Source of the DNA: Sipunculus nudus | Lineage: Eukaryota; Annelida; Sipuncula; Golfingiida; Sipunculidae | Length of the DNA stretch: 64,000 nt | NCBI GenBank assembly: GCA_026874595.1 | Contig: CM049318.1 | Location: 3,473,741 to 3,537,740 of the forward strand | Direction: 5' to 3' | Shown here: positions 11,217 to 20,200 of the stretch, one piece after another | Numbering within the stretch: position 1 is the stretch's first letter | How the letters are laid out: each line of letters begins with the position of its first letter | Notes under the pieces: generated by a model | What the model was told of the DNA's origin: nothing | The model's input: only the letters and a program-made list of their open reading frames with translations | The model's database searches: none | Program-made: the position numbers and the translations under genes

Positions 11217-14200
11217 CGGAATCATATTTCCCTTCCAAACTGTGTTTCCGATGATAACAAGCTGAATTGCCTGCGACTTACTTTACAGGTTTTATCAGTA
11301 TAAGGTGTGAAGACCATTGTAGTTGTTTTTTCAACCAAACAAACTTTTGAACTGTTTTGGTCAAAATGTGAAGATCGAACTTCATGGGTACTAAAAACTG
11401 AGTCATTGACAATGATTTCAACAAATTTTATAATAACTGTTATTTATTTTAAATTTGTATATATATTTAGCTCAACCCCGGTTCCCCTAAGCGTGCGACC
11501 ATCATGGCGTACGGGGACCCTCATCTCCGCATTTACAACTACAGTAAACCGGTCACATGCTCTGACCCCGGGCAGCAGACATACATATCTAACGAGAAGT
11601 TCAGGATCACGGCGGAGAACACCGTGGTGAACCAGGACAACCAGGCCACCGCCATGACGCAGGTAGGTCACATCAGGAACACATGTTTGATATACAGTTT
11701 CACCCCTGTCTGTAAGCGTTTGGTCAGTAACATGTAAAAAGAAAGGGGTAGGGCTAATTAAAAGTAAACTCCGGGGGAATAAAGTAGGGTTAGGAAGAAG
11801 GGTCCCATGACCTTTTTTTAAATACCAGTGACAGAACCCCCTTAAATTCAGGTCAATTATCACTAAATTCTTTTCCAAATGTACTGATTTTGGTTTTATT
11901 CGATCGCCAGATAGGTCACCGATGTATGAATATTTCGGACATATATCACACACATTAATCACTTTGAAAAAAAGTCGTTTTCCACAAAAATATATAAATG
12001 AATGCATAACTACTAACATGAGATATTCCACATATGAGACTGGAGCTGTATTACCCCAGTGAACCCCAAGTTGCGATCACTTATTTCGCCAATGGAAGTT
12101 TACCGGACACGTTCACAGATGGCTCCACCGTCGCTAAGTTTGGTAGGGAAAAATGCATCTTGGCAGTATTATCACTCCGGACGCAGCCGTTATACAATGC
12201 AGTCATTCCATATCTCCTTCCGATTAACCGCTGTTAATATAGAGTTAATCGGGTTTCGACATCAGTGTTAGGACAACGTCAAGAATTGTATCGCATTGTG
12301 CATCAAAACAATGACAGCGGGGTTGTCCCGAGTTTGAAACGTGGAGCTGGATGCACAATTCGATACCACGCTCTCATTGGTCTGGTGGTGAAACCCGGGG
12401 AATCTTGCTATACAAAGCAGCGGTTTAAACGAAGGATATAAAAATCGACTACATGGGCTACATGTGGGGTGTTAGAAATGTTTCATAACGAAAGTTTTTA
12501 TTTTCTTCTTAAAAATCCCGTATACAACATAAAAGTTGTACACAGCAATATAACCTTCAGTGGCTGGTCTGCTTTCTTGTCAAACAATAAGTTGCATATT
12601 TTAAGTCCCTTATAATGTGATTTAAGAAATATTATCAACAGGATTTATAAATCTGTGCGGCGTATGTGCACTTCAACATAAACGTACCTGCTGTGACTAT
12701 CTTCGATGTTTTTTAGTAGGGTTTAATTGATTTTAGCTGTGTGCATGAACGTGTGTTTGGTACATAATGTGAATTAGTGAAACATACCATGAGCTGCGTT
12801 TCCTTGGCGCGCGGAATGCGATATGCGGATTGCGGCAGCAAGAGCGCAGATAGCGGTAAGATATGGTGAAGTCAAAACCCGCTTGATCATGCTGAATTCG
12901 CTGGTCAAATACATGGTAACCAGGTCCCATGGTCTCTTTAACGCGCTTTATGCCGAAATCAATTCTCCACTGACAATTCCATTTCTCCACCGGCCTCATC
13001 GGCCTCATACCGCATTGCGCTTACGATAAAATAACAACAGCGAAAATATCGTTTTCTCATACCGTTCATAACCTGCGCCTAGTGAACGCAGCTTTACCTG
13101 AAGTAGTGTTTTCTGTTACACAACGTTTATAGGTGACTCTGAGGTAGAGATACTGAGCTCCACGGACTTGTTGGACAAAAAGAAAGTACTAATTCGTCAC
13201 CTGGGTTCCGGATTTTTCGGTCTGCTCCGTGAGTACAGGGGTTACCTCTCTTTCCTCGTGAGAGTTCCTGCTCAGCTGCTCGAGAACTCGGAGGGGCTAC
13301 TCATCGAGTCATGTGACAACCCGATCGACCTCAGCGGTGAGAATGATTATTATGTCATATCGGATCAGTTCACTAATAGTCTGCTTTTGTTTCCTATTCT
13401 GTTTTCGTGGGAGCGGGAATATGCGGAAAATCCGGTGCATTCTTAAATTATTTGATTCCATGAAGCATTTTCAATCTAAAGCTTTAGACGATATATTTTA
13501 TGATATTTTATGAGGAAGGTTAACCCTGGTGGAGGAATGCACTTCGAAAGGGCTCTCATTTTGACGTACTTTTAACAATCTCTGGTGAACACGGTTTTTA
13601 GGTATACTGTGAACAATCGGGACGCATAAGATAAAGATATAATCTTCCGACTCAAATTTACAACCTTGCCCATGAAAACAATTTTCTATATACAAGTGCA
13701 CAAAAAATGTGCTTCCATATTTATCACAGCTGTATTAAAGCACAAAGGCGCTTTCATGGACCGTTCCGCACAATTCTACATATATCTAAATATACCACAA
13801 AGAAAAACTAAACATAAACAATCTTGTTTTCACGGCAATATTATTAAAATAACATTGTACGTGTAAAAAGAATTAAATACTTTAAATGGCGAAAATGACA
13901 TTTTCAATTCCGTTTGTATTTTCTGTACAGGATACGGTTCGCGCAGCAGCCGTCGCAAGAGAGACATTTCTACCACATGTCAGCAGACATGTCAGGACGT
14001 GACGGACTGTCTGTTTGACTGTGTTTCCACCAATGATACCGGGGTGAGTAAATCCTACTTTCACTTACTTCAAGGATTCGCTGTGTATAAAATCACCAAA
14101 CTTTAAATTATATTTTGAATAATAATGATATTTTATTTTTAAGGTGCATCATTGGTAAATCAGAATAACAATCAAATAAAAATTCACATCCAGCCTCGGA

Positions 14201-17200
14201 GGGCTTATGGAGCACAACTTAAAAGTAACAATATAAGCGACAATATAGTCCGCGTAATGAAAAAACATATCTCTTTAACGATAGTCATATGCACGGCTGC
14301 AAAAGGTGCAGTTTCATTGACAATATCTGATCTACTCAGCAGATATCGGAGTTTTTCATTTGTTGTAATTGTATCAAAACTTTCCCCATAGTTTAAAATT
14401 GCAACATTGAACAAATGGGAAAGCAGCATTGAAGCTTTATCACGTTAAGAGAAAGTTCGTGGTATCCTCGACAGCGTTGGAGTCGCACGCTTGACATATT
14501 CTATAGTGTCCTGGGATATTACAGTATTGTCTAATATCTACTTGTAGCGGGTATGTACCCATTCGAAGCCTGGCAATTATAGATCTATTTTTCTATTACT
14601 ACATGCATATATATAACAATCAGGTTCAAATATATTTTTCACGTCTTGGTAAATTACGAAGGCGAGAGTAAATTAAAAAGAACGACTCCATTCTTCAATA
14701 AAAGCCCCAATAGCTTTTCATGTACAATATCTACAAAGTTCATGATCTGTGTATCTCTGTTCGAGAATAAATTCTTCACACCACACGAGGCCAGTATACG
14801 CTTAATGTCCAAACACCATCCCTTATGACCTCGTTGGGTATTTAAGAAATCAAGGTTAAACACCTTTCTAGTTATCCAGTCAGGTGAAAGCCCATACTGT
14901 CGATGGATGCAAGTACTATAATTTGACATATTAAACTTGGTGTTTAACTGATGGTGGTACCCATGCCATGTCTCCATACATTGTAACCACTGAAGCAGAC
15001 TTACCGACACATAGGGAGGTTCTCATGGCACGATGCTGCAAAGTGTCACACGTCATATTTCTTAGTTCCCCATACGGAGCTCCCATAGTCCATTACTGGT
15101 AATACTAGAGTACAGAAGAGTTAATGGAAAATATCATATGAGAGGCCTCTAGTGGCAAAGTATTTAGCAGTGTGGCTCCACAAAACTCTACTACTTGGAC
15201 TGCGCAGTTTCTTCACCGTTAGTCCCAAATTCAGTGTTTCATTTAAACCCAATCCGAGATAATTAAAGCTAGATGCATATGAAATATGTCATCTCAATAA
15301 CAAAAATAGACGTCACACCGACTACTTTGTTAAGTTCGGAAAGGCATAACCTTTGATTTTGATACATTGTCCTGTAACCTCCACCTTTACAAACCTTTAT
15401 GAAGAACATCAATCATACTCAGCATTTCTTCAGGAGAGGAAGCAGTCAGTACAATGTCGTCAGCCTACGTGAGCATGACTAGTTTGTCATCAGGACCTAG
15501 GGTTACTCTACAACCAGTGTTCTTTATCCCCTTTGTTAAATCTCCAACAAACAGGGAGAACATTATTGAAGCCATGCCGGATTCCATAACGTGTTTAAAA
15601 GATGTCTGTATATAAACCACTGACACGCACTGTCGCTCTGGTTGTCTGGTACATAGCCTGTATCGCTCTGGTTGTCTGGTACATAGCCTGTATCGCTCTG
15701 GTTGTCTGGTACATAGCCTGTATCGCTCTGGTTGTCTGGTACATCGCCTGTATCGCTCTGGTTGTCTGGTACAAAGCCTGTATCGCTCTGGTTGTCTGGT
15801 ACATAGCCTGTATCGCTCTGGTTGTCTGGTACATAGCCTGTATCGCTCTGGTTGTCTGGTACATAGCCTGTATCGCTCTGGTTGTCTGGTACAAGGCCTG
15901 TATCGCTCTGGTTGTCTGGTACATGGCCTGTATCGCTCTGGTTGTCTGGTACAAGGCCTGTATCGCTCTGGTTGTCTGGTACATGGCCTGTATCGCTCTG
16001 GTTGCCTGGTACATAGCCTGTATCGCTCTGGTTGTCTGGTACATAGCCTGTATCGCTCTGGTTGTCTGGTACATAGCCTGTATCGCTCTGGTTGTCTGGT
16101 ACATAGCCTGTATCGCTCTGGTTGTCTGGTACATAGCCTGTATCGCGCTCATACATTTCCCATTAATTCCACCTCACAGGAGTTTCTACAAAAGTAAATC
16201 CCTATGCACTCTATCAAAAGCACGAGTCAAGTCGACGAAAGATACACGTGCTATCCTTTAACTTCTTCCTGCTACGAATGACCGTGGTGGGTCAGTACAA
16301 ATGATCAACGCAACTCCTGTCAGATCTCTATGCATTCTGCTCATCACATATTAACTGATGCTCCTTTACATAATACTGAAGTTTTCATACAGAACAGTTG
16401 CATATATCAAAGCAGCACTGATCAGACTGATTCCTCTTGTGTTCAATGGTACCCTTGAATCCCTTCCTTTTTTTAGGAATCGGGTTCAAAATTACTGTAG
16501 TCCAATCCGTAAGTACAAGAACACAATAAAAAATATAACTGAATAAACGCATCAATAAGCCTAACAAAGACGGTGTTTTCCATACTTCAGCAGTTATGCC
16601 ATCAATACCAGTGGCCTTCCAAGTTTTAGCCAAGGAAATAGCCCGTAGTGTCTCGTCCAAGGAAATCCGATCATTTAGAACAGTGTCATTAAAGTTTTTC
16701 TCATCACAAAGGTTTTTCCTGTATCTGTTGCTGGAAATCACCATCACAATTATTGTATTCTTTTTTTCAAAATCATCTTTCAACTTGATCAGAATCACTT
16801 CAGTGTCCTCAGCCATCATTTAAGATCACTTGATTTGGTAAGCCTTCATTTCGTTTTTTTTTCAGGCCCAAGTTTATTAACCTCATGCCAAAACCGCATT
16901 GGATTATTCACAAATTTATCCAGTATAATCTGTTGGCCCTTGTAATTTCGTTTAAATCTCCTGAAACTACAGTGAAATATTTTCCTTTTTTCGACAAAGA
17001 TATGCTCAAGGTCATATTTTTTACAAGGACATACTCTAAACCGTAAATAACTACGCTCAGCTTCACATGCATCGCGTCATAGGCGTTGCAGATGGTCATT
17101 CCAAAAGGGTTTACTGCCACTATATTTGCAGAGTTTTTCGTTTTTTTCCCCAGTACGATTTGCACATCATTTGTGGGGCATAAATGGGATTTTTCTTTCC

Positions 17201-20200
17201 ATTTAATTTATAACACATTACACAACTTCTGCATAAACATTATCCAACCTATTTAATCTGTTCACATGTGATATAATCTTTAATTTGCTCATGCAGAACA
17301 CACAGTTCACGTGCACGATCAAACAAATCATCCGGTATTTCTTGAATCAAAACGTTTGCCTTAAATTCGTGCATTCCTTCCTTCTGCATTAAAATACGAT
17401 CCCTTTTCATAGATCCTCACAAAATCTGAGATTATAACATCTACCACGAGAACAGAATGGTCAAACAACCAGGAAGTCGTGGTTGTTGTACATACATTGC
17501 GATTGGTCAAGTCAGTTACACTATGTATTAAATCACACTCGGTAATAAAATAATCACCCACTGACGTTCCTCTCCAAGAAATACTCGTATAATTATCCTG
17601 GGTTTAATCACCTTTACCATTTAATACGCACACATTGCAGTCATTAAAAAAACCATACGAGTTCCTCACCGTTTTTATATACACTGATCTCCTAGGTATA
17701 TTTACATGATCATAAATAAGCATCAAGGAGCATTTAAAGTCTCCACAGATAATAATGGGCGCCTTACCCGGAAAAACTGTAAACTTTATGCGTCAACACC
17801 TCATAAAGTTCTTGCGTAACATTACCACGACTCGAATGTTGAGGAGGCATATAGCAAACACAAACAATAAACCCAGTCCAGTCATTTATTCACCGAGACT
17901 TAGCCTTAGTATTCCGTCAGTTGGTTTATTTTACAGTTTCACAGTGTAGCTGTCACAAATACAAGTTTTCACAAGAATGCTACGCTCTTTACACAGCGCC
18001 CTACCCATAGGTATATCGTAAGGCGCTGTTTGTTATGACCTCGTATCCTGAATTGCTACACCAGAGGGGAGCACTGTATTTTTGTCCAATCAGATGAGAC
18101 CTTGTGCAGGAAGACAAAGCCAAGCGAGGAATACACGGAACTAATCATGTATATTTCCTTTTGAGTGAAAGCTCATCGCCCCGCGTAACCGTCTGAACAG
18201 GCTACAGGCTCAGAGAGAATTGCCCCTGACGTGGTTTGCTTAGGGCCTTGGGCACATAGGATGGTCGGCCGGTGAGCTGTAATTCAAACGAAACGTAACA
18301 ACAAAGGCTGCGTGCACTACTCGCTGGCTTGTTTCAGTTCTGCAGACAACAGATACATGGCTACGCTAACACAGCCATAATGTCATAATCGAATCGGTCG
18401 ATGATGCGAGAATGCAGAGGGAGCAATTTAAATTCGAGTGTTTGTTTATTGGCATCTGATTGGCTGCTTGTCACATCATACGCACGTTTATTTCAGCGGA
18501 CAACGCACCGCCATCTGGTGTCTAAATATATCATAAACGGTCAAAGCTGGCAGCGTGAAAATCAGTTGCTTCTTTAGAAGCGCAAGATTTCCGCTGCCTC
18601 GGGAGCGTACAAGTTGCCGACGCCATATGATAGACGCCGTACCCGACCGGGTAAATCAGTTCTTTTGTTACTAAACCATGCGTAACCTTGTAACTGAATG
18701 CTTTCACTTCAAAATAGGCACGTTTCAGAGAGGTATATCACATCAAAAACTAACCCAAGCATAATACTTTCGCGATCATTTACAAAACCTGACTTTGTCC
18801 CATATCCATTTACATTCCAATGTCAAACTTTCAAACTCTCCAAAGACTATGATTTGTTATATTCCTTGTTACGGGGTGACATAAAAGCGGACCGAACTGT
18901 CTCGCTAGGTAAGCTTCCTTTTCTTGCGAAGTGGCTGGAACGCCGGACATGTGCGCCACCGTTATGGGTTCGAATCCTGGATCGGCCCAATGTTTCCCCT
19001 GAGCAATTTGTCTTCGTAACAAAATGGGGGCTCGTCCAACGTGACAGTAAACCTTGTGGCCCAGGGAATAAGCTTACCAAAGTGTGACTCCTGGGACAAT
19101 TAGTCTTGTTCTGATAGCAGAACGCTCTTGAGAAGGGGTGTGTTACGGGGTGACATAAAAGCGGACCGAACTGTCTCGCTAGGTAAGCCTGCTTTTCTAG
19201 CGAAGCGGTTGAAACGCCGGACTTTGCGTGCCACCAACATGTGTGCGAATCCCGGATCGGCCCGATGTTTACCCCTGAGCAATTTATCTTCGTAACATCC
19301 TGGATACCACGCATTTCTGTTAGAGCAGATATAACTTTTCCTTTACGGAACCTGAGGGCCATAGCGGCTTTTATCTCCCTAAACATAGACATCATTCCAT
19401 TTTTGTTTATCCTCCAGTTTGTGAGAACTTTTAAGCAGCACCTGACGCTGTTCCACAGATGATAATATCACCATTACCAACCGAGGCTACGAGTGCCATA
19501 TTCACATCTCACAGCAGACTCAACGTGCCCTGTAAGTTCCAAGTCCTCAAGTAGCTCCATTATTTTGTTAATCAAGCCCCGACTGCCATCGTCTCCGGGT
19601 TCAGGCAAATTCTCAACAATAACTTTTACGACCTGTCCGACCAGCAAAATCTTGAGTTTTTTCTAGAGCTTCGATATTTATAACTGTTTGTTCTTAACGT
19701 TGAACATCGGCCCTCACCTGACTCATTTCTAAGTAAATATCCTCTTTCGTGGCATTGAATTAACCATCTAGTGTGTCCATTATAGCCTTTTTTCATGGAT
19801 TTTTTAATGGCGATTTTCAGACTGACCATCCATCAGTTTTTGCAACAAGTCAATTGGCATCCATTTCAGAGTCTGAAGATCCCTAGCCATGACAACATGA
19901 CACTCAGGCCTTCTAAATTAATTTATAGGGGCCTGCGAGTCATGATGCAAGTCATAATAGAACACCCATTCTACGGGTCAGATCAAATACTGTGTGTCAG
20001 TATTTGACATCAGAGGCATATATGGTCAGGTTTTATTTGCTAAAGAATGACGAAAAAATGTTACACAAAATTGATTACATTAATTACCTCCTTTCTTCTC
20101 TGTGGCACCGATTCATAAGCAGCTGTCAAGCTGTCATGACAGACACAGAGACAAACTTTCCACCAAGTAAAACCAGCCTCGTTCAAGTTATTAATAACTG

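Larger units (their letters stand above)
18867..19297 (+). mobile_element. TRIM-like miniature LTR retroelement with tRNA-like LTRs, intact layout
   Basis: Two direct repeats (18867-19021, 155 bp; 19141-19297, 157 bp) both begin TGTTACGGGG and end CGTAACA, giving the TG...CA ends of LTRs. They flank a 119-bp interior that begins AAA then TGGGGGCTCGTCC, matching the first 13 bases of a tRNA-Pro-type primer binding site, and ends in purine-rich AGAAGGGGTG just before the second LTR. A perfect 4-bp target duplication TCCT (18863-18866 and 19298-19301) flanks the whole unit. There is no coding capacity. It must be moved by the proteins of another element. It is nested in the LINE. Confidence 0.85.
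14650..20000 (-). mobile_element. Decayed LINE (non-LTR retrotransposon)
   Basis: Reading on the - strand, one finds an ORF1-like part (about 19300-19830), an APE-type endonuclease (about 17360-18830), reverse transcriptase (about 15250-16820) and a C-terminal region (14650-15010). All parts carry stops or frameshifts. Outer boundaries are not defined by target duplications and may extend to about 20700. It is not assigned to a clade. Confidence 0.75.

Noticed and set aside
13168-13446. Reading frame continuing past exon 8 to 13446
   Set aside because: The GTGAGA donor at 13337 and the in-phase exon 9 with furin and cysteine motifs show that the frame beyond 13336 is intron.
15563-16261. Long open frames on both strands (up to 219 codons) over 15.6-16.2 kb, resembling repeat proteins
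   Set aside because: They are produced by the 30-bp minisatellite, whose unit is a multiple of three; the only meaningful frame is the LINE RT frame on the - strand.
18867-19297. Two tRNA genes or two tandem SINEs
   Set aside because: No full cloverleaf is formed, and the shared interior, PBS and single outer TCCT duplication fit one LTR-type unit better.
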